Part shown: positions 42,812 to 52,924 of the stretch, in pieces
Position numbering within the stretch: the first letter of the stretch is position 1
How the letters are laid out: every line of letters starts with the position of its first letter
NCBI RefSeq assembly: GCF_003751945.1
Contig: NZ_RJKL01000001.1
Coordinates: forward strand, 6,696,001-6,760,000
DNA from: Couchioplanes caeruleus
GTDB taxonomy: Bacteria > Actinomycetota > Actinomycetes > Mycobacteriales > Micromonosporaceae
Reading direction: 5' to 3'
DNA: 64,000 nucleotides
Position numbers and translations under genes: made by a program
The notes under the pieces: generated by a model
What the model saw: only the letters and a program-made list of their open reading frames with translations
Told to the model about the DNA's origin: nothing
Database searches by the model: none

Positions 42812-44923
42812 ATGCAGGTGTGGCCGGGGCACCGGTATCCACTGGGGGCGACGTACGACGGGACGGGCACCAACTTCGCGATCTTCTCGGAAGTAGCCGA
42901 AGCCGTGGAGCTATGTCTGTTCGACGCGTCGGGGAACGAGCGCAAGGTCCAGTTGCACGAGCAGGACGCCTTCGTGTGGCACGCCTACCTGCCGGGCGTG
43001 GAGCCGGGGCAGCGGTACGGCTATCGGGTGTACGGGCCGTACGACCCCTCGCGGGGGCTGCGGTGCAATCCGCACAAGCTGCTGCTCGACCCGTACGCAC
43101 GGGCGGTGGACTCGGACATCGACTGGCATCCGAGCCTGTACGCGTACGACTTCGACAACCCGGATCAGATGTCCGACCTCGACTCGGCGTCGCACATGGC
43201 CAAGGGCGTGGTCGTCAACCCTTACTTCGACTGGGGCAACGACCGGCGGCCGGACATCCCGTACCACCACTCGGTGATCTACGAGGCGCACGTGAAGGGC
43301 CTCACCGAGCGCCATCCCGACGTGCCCAAGGACATGCGCGGCACGTACGCGGCGATCGGCCACCCGGCGATCATCGAGCACCTCGCCAAACTGGGCGTGA
43401 CCGCGCTCGAACTGATGCCGGTGCACCAGTTCGTGCACGACAACCGCCTCGACGACCTGGGCCTGCGCAACTACTGGGGATACAACACCCTGGGCTTCTT
43501 CGCGCCGTACCACGGGTATTCGGCGATGGGCTCGCTCGGCCAGCAGACCCAGGAGTTCCGGGGGATGGTCAAGGCGCTGCACGCGGCCGGCATGGAGGTC
43601 ATCCTCGACGTCGTCTACAACCACACGGCCGAGGGCAACCATCTAGGCCCGACCATGAGTCTCAAGGGCATCGACAACCGGACCTACTACCGGCTTGTGG
43701 ACGACCAGCCGAACTTCTACATGGATTACACGGGTACGGGTAACAGCCTCAACGTGCGCAGCCCGCAGAGCCTCCAACTCATCATGGACTCGCTGCGTTA
43801 CTGGGTGACCGAAATGCACGTCGACGGCTTCCGCTTCGACCTCGCGTCCACCCTGGCCCGGGAGTTCTACGACGTCGACCGCCTCTCCACCTTCTTCGAG
43901 GTCGTGCAGCAGGACCCGGTGGTCGGCCAGGTGAAGCTCATCGCCGAGCCGTGGGACGTCGGCCCGGGCGGCTACCAGGTCGGCAACTTCCCGCCGAACT
44001 GGACGGAGTGGAACGGCAAGTACCGCGACACCGTGCGCGACTTCTGGCGCGGTGAGCCGGCCACCCTGGCCGAGTTCGCCAGCCGGATCACCGGCTCGGC
44101 CGACCTCTACCAGGACGACGGCCGCAAGCCGTTCCACTCGATCAATTTCGTCACCGCGCACGACGGCTTCACGCTCAACGACCTGGTCTCCTACAACGAC
44201 AAGCACAACGAGGCCAACGGCGAGGAGAACCGCGACGGCGAGAGCCACAACCGCTCCTGGAACTGCGGCACCGAGGGCCCGTCCGACGACGAGACGGTGC
44301 TCGCGCTGCGCGCCAAGCAGCGGCGCAACTTCCTCGCCACGCTGATGCTGAGCCAGGGCGTGCCGATGATCTCGCACGGCGACGAGCTCGGTCGCACCCA
44401 GCAGGGCAACAACAACGCGTACTGCCAGGACAACGAGCTGAGCTGGATCGACTGGGACAAGGCCGACGAGACCCTGCTCGAGTTCACCCGCAAGCTGACC
44501 GCGTTCCGGCACCGCCACCAGGTCTTCCAGCGGCGCCGGTTCTTCACCGGGCTGCCGGTCACCGCCCGTGGCGGCGGCGACCCGCTGCCGGACCTGGAGT
44601 GGTTCACCCCGGACGGGCGCCAGATGGCGGGCGACGACTGGGGCAACGACTTCGGCCGCGCGGTCGCCCTGTTCGTCAACGGCGAGGGCATCCGCGAACG
44701 CGGCCAGTACGGCCAGCGCCACGTCGACAGCTCGTTCCTGCTGTTCTTCAACGCCCACGACGCGCCGATCGAGTTCGCCACCCCGCCCGCCGAGTACGGC
44801 GAGAAGTGGGAGAAGGTCATCGAGACGGCCGAACCGTCGCCCGACCGCCCGAACGTGGTCGAGGCGGGCACCACGATCCTCGTTCCGGACCGCTCGCTCA
44901 TCGTCTTGGACAGGACGGTTTAA
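42812..44923 (+). CDS. glgX: glycogen debranching enzyme
   Basis: 703 aa from the [20 protein letters not shown], with GGGAG about 7 bases upstream. GH13 isoamylase subfamily: an N-terminal CBM48-like domain (to about 150), then the barrel with [13 protein letters not shown], nucleophile Asp in [10 protein letters not shown], acid Glu in [22 protein letters not shown] and the transition-state Asp in [16 protein letters not shown]. It cleaves alpha-1,6 branches of glycogen to free maltooligosaccharides. Its stop overlaps the treY start (TAATG), so in this operon it feeds TreY and TreZ; it could equally be called treX. Confidence 0.95.
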   Translation: MQVWPGHRYPLGATYDGTGTNFAIFSEVAEAVELCLFDASGNERKVQLHEQDAFVWHAYLPGVEPGQRYGYRVYGPYDPSRGLRCNPHKLLLDPYARAVDSDIDWHPSLYAYDFDNPDQMSDLDSASHMAKGVVVNPYFDWGNDRRPDIPYHHSVIYEAHVKGLTERHPDVPKDMRGTYAAIGHPAIIEHLAKLGVTALELMPVHQFVHDNRLDDLGLRNYWGYNTLGFFAPYHGYSAMGSLGQQTQEFRGMVKALHAAGMEVILDVVYNHTAEGNHLGPTMSLKGIDNRTYYRLVDDQPNFYMDYTGTGNSLNVRSPQSLQLIMDSLRYWVTEMHVDGFRFDLASTLAREFYDVDRLSTFFEVVQQDPVVGQVKLIAEPWDVGPGGYQVGNFPPNWTEWNGKYRDTVRDFWRGEPATLAEFASRITGSADLYQDDGRKPFHSINFVTAHDGFTLNDLVSYNDKHNEANGEENRDGESHNRSWNCGTEGPSDDETVLALRAKQRRNFLATLMLSQGVPMISHGDELGRTQQGNNNAYCQDNELSWIDWDKADETLLEFTRKLTAFRHRHQVFQRRRFFTGLPVTARGGGDPLPDLEWFTPDGRQMAGDDWGNDFGRAVALFVNGEGIRERGQYGQRHVDSSFLLFFNAHDAPIEFATPPAEYGEKWEKVIETAEPSPDRPNVVEAGTTILVPDRSLIVLDRTV

Positions 44924-47235
44924 TGGCCCCATCCGAGCAACCCGCCGCCGCCCACGACCGGACTGAAGGCCGCCCATCCGGTACCTACCGCGTCCAGATC
45001 CGACCCGACTTCGGTTTCAAGAGCACCGCGGAACTCGCCGACTACCTGGCCGACCTCGGCGTGAGCCATCTCTACACGGCGCCGATCCTCACCGCCGGTC
45101 CCGGCTCCGAGCACGGCTACGACGTCGTGGACCACGCCCGGGTCAGCCCGGACCTGGGTGGCGAGCAGGGCCGCCTGGCGCTGCGGGCGGCGCTGGATGC
45201 GGCCGGGCTGGGCCTGGTCGTCGACATCGTGCCCAACCACGCCGGGGTGGCCGTCGCCGCCGCCAACCCGGCCTGGTGGGACGTGCTGCGCAACGGAGAG
45301 CGGTCGCCGTACGCGAAATGGTTCGACATCGACTGGTCGCGGGGCCGGCTGCTGATCCCGGTGCTGGCCGACGATCCCGCCGCGCTGGACGACCTGCGCG
45401 TCGCAGGCGGTGAGCTGCACTACTTCGACAAGCGGTTCCCGATCGCCGAGGGCACGGGCGAGGGCACCGCCCGGGAGGTGCACGACCGGCAGCACTACGA
45501 GCTGGTCGACTGGACGCGAGGCGACGCCGAGCTCAACTACCGGCGCTTCTTCGCCATCGTGGACCTCGCCGGGCTGCGCGTCGAGGACCCGGAGGTCTTC
45601 GACGCCACCCACCGCGAGATCCTGCGCTGGTACGCCGAGGGCGCGGTGCAGGGCATCCGGGTCGACCACCCCGACGGCCTGCGCGATCCCGGCGAGTACC
45701 TGCGGCGCCTGCACGAGGCGGCGCCGGACGCCTGGCTCGTGGTCGAGAAGATCCTCGAGCCGGGAGAGGAGCTGCCGGACTGGCCGGTCGCCGGCACCAC
45801 CGGCTACGACGCGCTGTCCGAGGTCTGCGGCGTGTTCGTCGACCCGGCCACCGAGGCATTCTTCGACACTCTCGACCACCACCTCACCGGCGGCGAGACG
45901 AGCTGGCAGGACCTCGTCCACCAGACCAAGCACCATATCGCCACGACCCAGCTCGCCGCCGAGCTCGCCCGGATGTCCCGGCTCGTGCCGGAGATCGAGG
46001 GCGCGTCCGCGGCGCTCGCCGAGCTGGCCGCCTGCTTCCCGGTCTACCGCTCGTACGTGCCGTTCGGCACTCGGCATCTGGCCAGGGCGCGTGCCGAGGC
46101 GGGCCGCCGGCGTCCGGGCCTGATCCCTGCCCTGGAGCGGCTCACCGCCCGCCTGCGCAACCCCGCCGACGAGCTGGCGCTGCGCTTCCAGCAGTACACC
46201 GGCGCCGTGATGGCCAAGGGCGTCGAGGACACCGCGTTCTACCGCTGGACCCGCTTCACCGCCCGTAACGAGGTGGGCAACGACCCGGCGAAGTTCGGGG
46301 TGAGCCCCGACGAGTTCCACGACTTCGCCGACGAGCGGCAGCGGCGCTGGCCGGACGGCATGACCACGCTCTCCACCCACGACACCAAGCGCAGCGAGGA
46401 CGTCCGGGCCCGGCTCGCCGTCCTGTCCGAGGTGCCCGGCGACTGGACCGAGGTGGTTCGCCGCTGGGTGCGCGTCGCGCCGCTGCCGGACCCCGCACTC
46501 GCCCATCTGATCTGGCAGGCCGCGGTCGGTGCCTGGCCGATCGAACGGGAGCGGCTGCAGGCGTACGCGTTGAAGGCGGCCCGCGAGGGCGGCGTCGGCA
46601 CGAGCTGGACCCGGCAGGACGAGGAGTTCGAGGCCGCGCTGCGGGCCATGGTGGACCGGATCTACGACGACCCGGCCCTGCACGGCGAGGTCGACGGCTT
46701 CGCCCGGTCGATCACCGCACCCGGCTGGTCGAACTCGCTCGGCCAGAAGCTCGTGCAGCTCACCATGCCCGGCGTCCCCGACGTCTACCAGGGCACGGAG
46801 CTGTGGGACCACTCCCTGGTCGACCCCGACAACCGGCGGCCGGTCGACTTCGGCCTGCGCCGCGAGCTGCTCGCCCGCCTCGACGACGGCTGGCAGCCGC
46901 CGATCGACGCCGGCGGCGCGGCCAAGCTGCTGGTCACCAGCCGTACGCTGCGTCTGCGCCGGCAGCGCCCGGAGCTGTTCACCGGATACCGGCCCGTGTA
47001 CGCCGAGGGCCGCGTCGCCGAGCACGTGCTCGCCTTCGACCGCGGCGGGGTGGTCGTGGTCGCCACCCGCATGCCGGTGGGATTGTCACGCCACGGCGGC
47101 TGGCACGACACCACGTTGTCACTCGACGGCCACACCTGGACGGAAGCCTTCACCTGCACCAGCTACGGCGGCAGTCGTCTGTCCGTGGCCGACCTGCTGC
47201 ACACGTACCCCGTCGCCCTGCTGGTGAAAGAGTGA
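44923..47235 (+). CDS. treY: maltooligosyl trehalose synthase
   Basis: 770 aa, starting in the TAATG overlap with glgX. It converts the reducing-end alpha-1,4 bond of a maltooligosaccharide to an alpha,alpha-1,1 bond. [13 protein letters not shown] and [19 protein letters not shown] open the barrel. The nucleophile is Asp in [13 protein letters not shown], the acid Glu in [12 protein letters not shown] and the stabilising Asp in [35 protein letters not shown] is characteristic. Normal length for the family. It ends with a few bases of overlap or near-contact with treZ, so stoichiometric synthesis is expected. Confidence 0.95.
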   Translation: MAPSEQPAAAHDRTEGRPSGTYRVQIRPDFGFKSTAELADYLADLGVSHLYTAPILTAGPGSEHGYDVVDHARVSPDLGGEQGRLALRAALDAAGLGLVVDIVPNHAGVAVAAANPAWWDVLRNGERSPYAKWFDIDWSRGRLLIPVLADDPAALDDLRVAGGELHYFDKRFPIAEGTGEGTAREVHDRQHYELVDWTRGDAELNYRRFFAIVDLAGLRVEDPEVFDATHREILRWYAEGAVQGIRVDHPDGLRDPGEYLRRLHEAAPDAWLVVEKILEPGEELPDWPVAGTTGYDALSEVCGVFVDPATEAFFDTLDHHLTGGETSWQDLVHQTKHHIATTQLAAELARMSRLVPEIEGASAALAELAACFPVYRSYVPFGTRHLARARAEAGRRRPGLIPALERLTARLRNPADELALRFQQYTGAVMAKGVEDTAFYRWTRFTARNEVGNDPAKFGVSPDEFHDFADERQRRWPDGMTTLSTHDTKRSEDVRARLAVLSEVPGDWTEVVRRWVRVAPLPDPALAHLIWQAAVGAWPIERERLQAYALKAAREGGVGTSWTRQDEEFEAALRAMVDRIYDDPALHGEVDGFARSITAPGWSNSLGQKLVQLTMPGVPDVYQGTELWDHSLVDPDNRRPVDFGLRRELLARLDDGWQPPIDAGGAAKLLVTSRTLRLRRQRPELFTGYRPVYAEGRVAEHVLAFDRGGVVVVATRMPVGLSRHGGWHDTTLSLDGHTWTEAFTCTSYGGSRLSVADLLHTYPVALLVKE

Positions 47236-47237
47236 CC

Positions 47238-48971
47238 ATGGCCCTGTTCGAGGTGTGGGTTCCGGAGAAGTCGGTCAGGTTGCGGCTCGGCGGTACCGAC
47301 CGCGAGATGGAACGCGGCGAGGACGGGTGGTGGCGCCTCGAGGTGCCCGACGCCGGCCCCGGCACCGACTACGCGTACCTTTTGCCGGATCACGACAGCC
47401 CGCTTCCCGACCCGCGGTCCAGATGGCAGCCTGAGGGCGTGCACGGTCCCAGCCGGGTGTACGACCACGCGGCCTTCCCCTGGACGGACGGCGCCTGGAC
47501 CGGACGTCAGCTTCCGGGCTCCGTCCTCTATGAACTGCACGTCGGCACCTTCACTCCCGAGGGCACGTTCGACGCCGCCGTCGAGCGGCTGGACCACCTG
47601 GTCGAGCTCGGCGTCGACCTGGTGGAGCTGCTGCCCGTCAACGCCTTCAACGGGGAGTACAACTGGGGCTACGACGGCGTCTGCTGGTACGCCCCGCACG
47701 AGGCGTACGGCGGCCCGGACGGGCTGAAGCGCTTCGTCGACGCGGCGCATGCCAAGGGACTGGGCGTGGTGCTGGACGTCGTCTACAACCACTTCGGGCC
47801 CAGCGGCGCGTACGCGCCCATGTTCGCGCCGTACCTGAGCGCGTCGGGCAGCAACCCGTGGGGCGCCTCGGTGAACCTCGACGGCCCGCTGTCCGACGAG
47901 GTCCGCCGCTACGTCATCGACAGCGTGCTGGCCTGGCTGCGCGACTACCACATCGACGGCCTGCGGCTGGACGCCGTGCATGCGCTCGTCGACCACAACG
48001 CGATCCACCTGCTCGAACAGATGGCGGCCGAGGTGGAGAGCCTCTCGGTGCACCTGCGCCGCCCGCTGTCGCTGATCGCCGAGTCCGACCTCAACGACCC
48101 CACCCTGATCACGCCGCGGGAGGCGGGTGGCCACGGGTTGCATGCGCAGTGGGACGACGACGTGCACCACGCCCTGCACACGCTGCTCACCGGGGAGCGG
48201 CAGGGCTACTACGGCGACTTCGGCTCGCTCGAGTGCCTGGAGACGGTGCTGACCGGGGCGTTCTTCCATGCGAACACGTGGTCGAGCTTCCGCCGGCGCC
48301 ACCACGGCCGGGCGATCGACCGGGCCCGGACGCCGGGGCACCGCTTCGTCGCGTACCTGCAGAACCATGACCAGATCGGCAACCGCGCGGTCGGCGACCG
48401 GCTCTCGGCGCTCCTGTCGCCGGGGCTGCTGAAGGTGGGCGCGACCCTGCTGCTGACCTCGCCGTTCACGCCCATGCTGTTCATGGGCGAGGAGTGGGCG
48501 GCGAGCAACCCGTGGCAGTTCTTCACCAGCCATCCGGAGCCGGAGCTCGCGGCGGCCGTGCAGACGGGCCGGCGGCGCGAGTTCGGCGCGCACGGATGGG
48601 CCGAGGCCGACGTGCCGGACCCGCAGGACCCGGCCACCTTCGAGCGCTCCAAGCTCGACTGGTCGGAGCGTGACAAGCCGGGCCATCAGGAAATCTTCGA
48701 CCTGCACAAGCGCCTCATCGCGCTGCGTCGCCGGCACGCCGACCTGACGGACCCGCGACTCGACCGCGTCGACGTCTGGCACGGCGACCAGTACGTGGTG
48801 ATATGCCGCGGCCGGTGCATCGTGGCGGCCAACCTGGCGCCGGTGCCGCAGACGGTGAGCCTGCGCTCGGTGCCCAGCAAGGTGCTGCTCGCGACCGAGC
48901 CCGGGGTGGTGCTCCAGCGGGACCGGGTGGAACTGCCGCCGGAGACCGCCGTGGTGGTGTTCGCCCGCTAG
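47238..48971 (+). CDS. treZ: maltooligosyl trehalose trehalohydrolase
   Basis: 577 aa from the ATG (AAAGAG 5 bases upstream); a GTG two codons earlier, overlapping the treY stop, is an alternative. It cuts trehalose from maltooligosyl-trehalose. An N-terminal beta domain is followed by ELHVGTFTPEGTF, VVLDVVYNHFGPSG, nucleophile Asp in IDGLRLDAVHAL, acid Glu in SLIAESDLNDP and Asp in YLQNHDQIGNRAVG. It is the last gene of glgX-treY-treZ and is closed by a strong hairpin. With its partners it turns glycogen into the stress protectant trehalose. Confidence 0.95.
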   Translation: MALFEVWVPEKSVRLRLGGTDREMERGEDGWWRLEVPDAGPGTDYAYLLPDHDSPLPDPRSRWQPEGVHGPSRVYDHAAFPWTDGAWTGRQLPGSVLYELHVGTFTPEGTFDAAVERLDHLVELGVDLVELLPVNAFNGEYNWGYDGVCWYAPHEAYGGPDGLKRFVDAAHAKGLGVVLDVVYNHFGPSGAYAPMFAPYLSASGSNPWGASVNLDGPLSDEVRRYVIDSVLAWLRDYHIDGLRLDAVHALVDHNAIHLLEQMAAEVESLSVHLRRPLSLIAESDLNDPTLITPREAGGHGLHAQWDDDVHHALHTLLTGERQGYYGDFGSLECLETVLTGAFFHANTWSSFRRRHHGRAIDRARTPGHRFVAYLQNHDQIGNRAVGDRLSALLSPGLLKVGATLLLTSPFTPMLFMGEEWAASNPWQFFTSHPEPELAAAVQTGRRREFGAHGWAEADVPDPQDPATFERSKLDWSERDKPGHQEIFDLHKRLIALRRRHADLTDPRLDRVDVWHGDQYVVICRGRCIVAANLAPVPQTVSLRSVPSKVLLATEPGVVLQRDRVELPPETAVVVFAR

Positions 48972-49398
48972 CAAGAGTCCCCGGGAACCGACCGGCTCCC
49001 GGGGACTTCGCTGTTCGCGGCCGCGGACTACGAGGAGGCGACCACGCTGGAGGTCAGCGACATGGCGCCCGTGCCGACCGCGCCGGCCCCGCAGGTTCAC
49101 GTTCGGCGGCAGCTTCAGGGGCTCCTCAGGCGGTAGGTGCCGGTGTCCAGCAGCCCGGCACGGAGATCAGGGGCAAAGGGCCGCGGCGACCACCCGCTTG
49201 ACGGCGGCTGAGCTGCGGGGTCGTTCCCCACGGAAAGGGACAAGTCCGGCGAAATCAGTCATCAATGCTCTCTCGATGGGCGTAGCGACGCGGTCGCCTG
49301 ACCGGATAGCTCTGGCGGCGCAACCGCTCGGCAACCGAACCGCCGATCACGAGGCATTTCCGCGGCGAATCCCCGCCGGGTCGCGGCGGTGCGCCACC
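48972..49398. other. intergenic region between trehalose operon and yidD
   Basis: About 430 bases. The first 36 contain the treZ terminator. The rest holds no convincing full gene. On the minus strand a 31-codon frame (49167-49262, start MTDFAGLVPF) and a short frame ending GTGAMSLTSSVVASS (stop near 49027) read like protein fragments but are in different frames with intervening stops. They could be a decayed small gene. The yidD promoter should lie in the AT-richer part around 49230-49380. Confidence 0.4.
48976..49007 (+). terminator. hairpin terminator of the glgX-treY-treZ operon
   Basis: AGTCCCCGGGA and TCCCGGGGACT form a perfect 11-bp stem with a 10-base loop, starting 4 bases after the treZ stop. 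Confidence 0.85.
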
Positions 49399-49785
49399 AT
49401 GGTCACCATGTGGGGGTTCAAGCGGCGTCGCAAGCGGCGCAAGAAGCATTTCGGCGACTGCGGCGACTGCGACTGCGATGTCTGTGACATCCCGGGTTGC
49501 GACTTCAGCCTGCTGAGTACGACTCTGCTGGCCTTCTCCCGGTTCGGCGGCGAGCGCGGGACCCGGGTCTCAGGCACCGACCTCGCGGTGACGGCCGCGA
49601 TCCGTGGCTACCGCCGGGTGTCCCCGCGGCTGCCCACCCGCTGCCGTTTCACGCCCACCTGCAGCGCCTACGGACTCGAGGCGGTGCAGCGTCACGGCAC
49701 CCGCCGCGGCCTGCGGCTCACGGCCGAGCGCCTGCGTCGCTGCCGGCCGGGGGTCTCGTACGGTACCGCCGACCCCGTTCCGTGA
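49399..49785 (+). CDS. yidD: YidD-family membrane protein insertion factor with Cys-rich N-terminus
   Basis: 128 aa from the ATG at 49399 (an ATG three codons later is equally possible). The C-terminal 75 residues match YidD: AAIRGYRRVSPRLPTRCRFTPTCSAYGLEAVQRHG and RRCRPGVSYGTADPVP. YidD assists YidC in inserting membrane proteins and is usually encoded between rnpA and yidC. This copy stands alone. It has an unusual start: a block of basic residues (FKRRRKRRKK) and a Cys/Asp-rich cluster with six cysteines (HFGDCGDCDCDVCDIPGCDF) that could bind metal. Related proteins with such N-termini occur in Micromonosporaceae as I recall. Confidence 0.83.
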   Translation: MVTMWGFKRRRKRRKKHFGDCGDCDCDVCDIPGCDFSLLSTTLLAFSRFGGERGTRVSGTDLAVTAAIRGYRRVSPRLPTRCRFTPTCSAYGLEAVQRHGTRRGLRLTAERLRRCRPGVSYGTADPVP

Positions 49786-49834
49786 CCTTCGTCCGGCACG
49801 ATGGTCCCTCCGCGACGGGGGACGGGAGTGCAGG

Positions 49835-50971
49835 GTGTCGACCATGGACGGCGAGCGGGGCCGGACGCCGGTCCGCAAGATCGTGGTACGCCGGCCGCCG
49901 CGGCAACGCGGCGCTCCCCGGCACGGGACCGGCCCCCGGCAACGCCGTGCCGAGCGGGCGCTGAGCGGGCTGCAGCGCACCTTCACCCGGCCCGACGCCG
50001 TGGTCCGCGGCTGGGGTGCCTCGCTGGCACCGTGGCGGCTGGCGGCCCTCGGCGTGGTCATCGCCCTGGTGCTCGGTTTCGCCTGGGTGCGACTGTTCCA
50101 CATGGGCCCGCCGTCGGTGGAGGACCTGCGCCGGGCGGCGGGCGTCGACGAGTGGCGCACGCTGCCCATCGGCGTCAAGGACGACCAGCCGGGCGTCGCC
50201 TACCGCGACCCGCAGGGCGCCTGGAGCGGGTTCGACATCGACATCGCGTACATGATCGCCGAGGATCTGGGCTTCCGCCGCGACGACGTGCGCTTCTACG
50301 GCATCGAGAGCGAGGACCGGGCCCGCATGGAGGCCACGGACCCGCAGGGCAACCCGGTGCCGGTGAAGATGGTGATCGCGAGCTACAGCATCACGGCCGA
50401 GCGCGAGGCCATGCCCAACGTCATGTTCTCGGCGTCCTACCTGCACACCGAGCAGTCGGTCATCACCCTGCGCGGTCACGACAAGGTCGCCAGCCTCGAA
50501 GAGTTCAAGGACAAGAAGGTCTGCACCCTGTCCGCGTCGACGAGCGCGATCACCGCGAGAGCGTCCGGTGCCCAGCTCGTCCGACGCAACCGGGTGTCGG
50601 AATGCTTCACCGAACTGGCGAAGGGCGCCGTCGGCGCGGTCAGCACCGACGCCGCCATCCTGGGCGGCTTCAAGACGCGCGACCCCGGCCGGTACGACCA
50701 CTGGGACCTGGGCGACGACAAGACCGAGGCCTGGGGCGTCAGCGTCGGCGACAACAAGGCGCTGCTGGACCTGGTCGACCTCAGCCTCTACCGCTCCTAC
50801 GCCGACCCGAAGGACGCCCGGTGGGAGCAGGCCTTCCAGAACAACATCGCCACCGAGGTACGCGCCAACGTCGAGCCCGGCGGCGCACCCGTCCCGCTGG
50901 CCCGTGCCCAGCAGCCGCTCGCCCGCCGCCCCGACGTGCGTGAGCTGCCGTGGGAGGAGGTCACCCCGTGA
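49835..50971 (+). CDS. membrane-anchored family 3 solute-binding protein (GlnH-like)
   Basis: 378 aa from a GTG with GGGAG 5 bases upstream (ATG three codons on is possible). A basic cytoplasmic tail of about 65 residues and one membrane helix (about 68-88, LAALGVVIALVLGFAWVRLF) replace a normal signal peptide. The rest is an amino-acid-type periplasmic binding domain: GVKDDQPGVAYRDPQGAW, GFDIDIAYMIAEDLGF, VKMVIASYSITAERE, MFSASYLHTEQSVI, AVGAVSTDAAILGGF. No transporter permease or ATPase is nearby. The stop overlaps the next gene (GTGA). The layout recalls mycobacterial GlnH, which senses Asp/Glu for PknG. Confidence 0.83.
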   Translation: MSTMDGERGRTPVRKIVVRRPPRQRGAPRHGTGPRQRRAERALSGLQRTFTRPDAVVRGWGASLAPWRLAALGVVIALVLGFAWVRLFHMGPPSVEDLRRAAGVDEWRTLPIGVKDDQPGVAYRDPQGAWSGFDIDIAYMIAEDLGFRRDDVRFYGIESEDRARMEATDPQGNPVPVKMVIASYSITAEREAMPNVMFSASYLHTEQSVITLRGHDKVASLEEFKDKKVCTLSASTSAITARASGAQLVRRNRVSECFTELAKGAVGAVSTDAAILGGFKTRDPGRYDHWDLGDDKTEAWGVSVGDNKALLDLVDLSLYRSYADPKDARWEQAFQNNIATEVRANVEPGGAPVPLARAQQPLARRPDVRELPWEEVTP

Positions 50972-51990
50972 CCGTGGTGCGCACGATCGACCGTCCGCGC
51001 CGCCGCAGCAGCGCCCAGCTCAACTGGCTGTTCACCGCGCTGCCGGCGTTCCCGCTGGTCCTGCTCGTGCTCCGGCTCTGGTACCTGAGCCGGCAGGATC
51101 TGCCCACAATGCTGCTGCTGGTGCAGTACATCAGCCCGCTGGGCATGATCAGCGCCCTGGTGATCACGTTGATCTGGGCCGTGCCGGCGGTGGTGCTCGT
51201 GCTCCGGATGCTCGGCGGCATCCTACTGGTCAGCACCCCGGACTCGGAGGACGCCGGCCGCCGCTCGCTGATCGCGCTCACCGCGTTGCGCATGCCCGAC
51301 TGGGTGGTGCTGCTCGCCGCGGTGCTTGCCGGCTTCACCTGGCAGATGCGCATGCTCCCCATGCTGCTCATGCTCGTGGTCTCGATTCTCGGGCTCACGG
51401 CCGTGCATCGTCACCCCGACGAGCGCCGGATGCTCGTGGTGGTCACTCTGGTCATCCCGCTCGCGCTCGGCGGGTTGGAGCTGCTCTGGCTGCGGCCCGG
51501 CATCCGGGCGGCCCTGGCCGCAGGCGACACGGGTACGGCCGTCCTGCTGCTCGCGCCGCCGCTGCTCGGCTGGCTGCTGACCGGGCCGGTGCCGGCGCGT
51601 GCCGCCCGGCTCGCCACCCACTGGCCCGCGGTCGGCGCGGCGCTGGTCGCCCCGTTCGTGATCGGCGTCGTCTTCCTGCGCGCCCCCGTGCTGCCCAACA
51701 GCGCCGTCGAGGTCCGCAACGGCAACGAGGCGATGCGGGTGCTCCGCGGCCAGCTCATCACCGTCGACGACACCGCGACCACGATCCTGAGCCGCGGCGG
51801 CGACGTCGTCTTCGTCCCCAACGACCAGGTCCGGTCCAAGACACTGTGCCCCGAGCCGGTACGCACCCAGCCCAGCCGGATCACCGTCCGCGGCTGGGCG
51901 GTGGACGAGTCGGCGCTGGAATGGGTCGCGCCCACCCGGCCGGTCGCCGACGTCGATCCCCGGTGTCTGGGCCGGCCGCTCGATCCGTGA
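50968..51990 (+). CDS. membrane protein partner of the binding protein (GlnX-like candidate)
   Basis: 340 aa from a GTG overlapping the preceding stop, with GGGAGGAGG 7 bases upstream. About seven membrane helices: WLFTALPAFPLVLLVLRLWYL, PLGMISALVITLIWAVPAVVLVLRML, WVVLLAAVLAGFTW, MLPMLLMLVVSILGL, MLVVVTLVIPLALGGLELL, AVLLLAPPLLGWLLT and VGAALVAPFVIGVVFL. A soluble C-terminal domain of about 100 residues (GNEAMRVLRGQLITVDDTATTILSRGGDVVFVPNDQVRSKTLC) follows. I do not recognise the family. Coupling to a membrane-anchored binding protein suggests that it relays ligand binding across the membrane. Confidence 0.75.
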   Translation: MTVVRTIDRPRRRSSAQLNWLFTALPAFPLVLLVLRLWYLSRQDLPTMLLLVQYISPLGMISALVITLIWAVPAVVLVLRMLGGILLVSTPDSEDAGRRSLIALTALRMPDWVVLLAAVLAGFTWQMRMLPMLLMLVVSILGLTAVHRHPDERRMLVVVTLVIPLALGGLELLWLRPGIRAALAAGDTGTAVLLLAPPLLGWLLTGPVPARAARLATHWPAVGAALVAPFVIGVVFLRAPVLPNSAVEVRNGNEAMRVLRGQLITVDDTATTILSRGGDVVFVPNDQVRSKTLCPEPVRTQPSRITVRGWAVDESALEWVAPTRPVADVDPRCLGRPLDP

Positions 51991-52084
51991 CGGTGTGCCT
52001 TTTTCCGCAGTTCGCGGACGCTTGTCCCGGCGCGCCGCCGACCGCGTGCAGACAGGCTGGACCGGACCTGGCAGGCTGCACGCC

Positions 52085-52807
52085 ATGACCTTGCACCTGC
52101 GGTGGGCGGCCGTCACCGACAAAGGCCACGTGCGAAGCAGCAATCAGGACTGCTACTACGCCGGTGACCGGCTCCTGGTCGTCGCCGACGGCATGGGTGG
52201 GATGGCCGCCGGCGACGTCGCCAGCCGTATCGCCGTCGAGGCCATGGTGTCGCTGGACATCGGCATCGACAACGAGCACCAGATGGACGCGCTGCACAAG
52301 GCGCTCGAGGTGGCGAACGGGCGGATCGCGGAGGCGGTCGCGGGCGACGCGGCCCTGCAGGGAATGGGCACCACGCTGACCGCCGTGATCTTCTCCGGCG
52401 ACCGCGCGGCGCTCGCCCACGTCGGCGACAGCCGCGCCTACCTGCTGCGCGACGGCCGGCTCAACCAGCTCACCAAGGATCACACCTATGTGCAGATGCT
52501 CGTCGACCAGGGCCTGATCCGGCCCGAGGAGGCGGCCGGCCACCCGCGGCGCGCGGTGGTCACCCAGGCGCTGCAGGGTGAGCCGGTCAGCCCGTCGTAC
52601 GTCATCGTGGAGCCGGAGCCGGGCGACCGCTGGCTGCTCTGCAGCGACGGCCTCACCGCCGTCGTCGCGCCCGAGCGGATCGAGGCCGAGCTGCTGGCCT
52701 GCGACGCGCCGCAGATCTGTGCCGAGCGCCTGCTCGACCTCGCCCTGCACGGCGGTGGCCCGGACAACATCACCGTGATTGTCGCTGATCTGACAGTCGG
52801 CACCTGA
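52085..52807 (+). CDS. PP2C-type protein Ser/Thr phosphatase
   Basis: 240 aa, a bare catalytic domain. All metal-binding motifs are intact: SSNQDCYYAGDRLLVVADGMGG, MGTTLTAVIF, HVGDSRAYLLRDG, LTKDHTYVQMLVDQG, LLCSDGLTAVV and GPDNITVIVADL. It removes phosphate from Ser/Thr in proteins and is cytoplasmic. It lies 94 bp after the membrane protein, and the PrpC-like family usually opposes Hanks-type kinases, but no kinase is within the window. A link with the GlnH-like sensor is suggested by position only. Confidence 0.93.
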   Translation: MTLHLRWAAVTDKGHVRSSNQDCYYAGDRLLVVADGMGGMAAGDVASRIAVEAMVSLDIGIDNEHQMDALHKALEVANGRIAEAVAGDAALQGMGTTLTAVIFSGDRAALAHVGDSRAYLLRDGRLNQLTKDHTYVQMLVDQGLIRPEEAAGHPRRAVVTQALQGEPVSPSYVIVEPEPGDRWLLCSDGLTAVVAPERIEAELLACDAPQICAERLLDLALHGGGPDNITVIVADLTVGT

Positions 52808-52924
52808 GGCGTCCCCGCCGGTCCCCGGCGCAGGCTACTTGCGGGTGGACCGGGCTGCGGTACCTTACTGGCGGCCGATGACCGGCCGTCACTGGTTCGT
52901 TCCTCATGGGCTCTGCGGGTGGTG

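Noticed and set aside
49020..49120. Lanthipeptide or other RiPP precursor ending in SLTSSVVASS
   Set aside because: No continuous frame with a start, no leader-like sequence in phase and no modification enzyme nearby.
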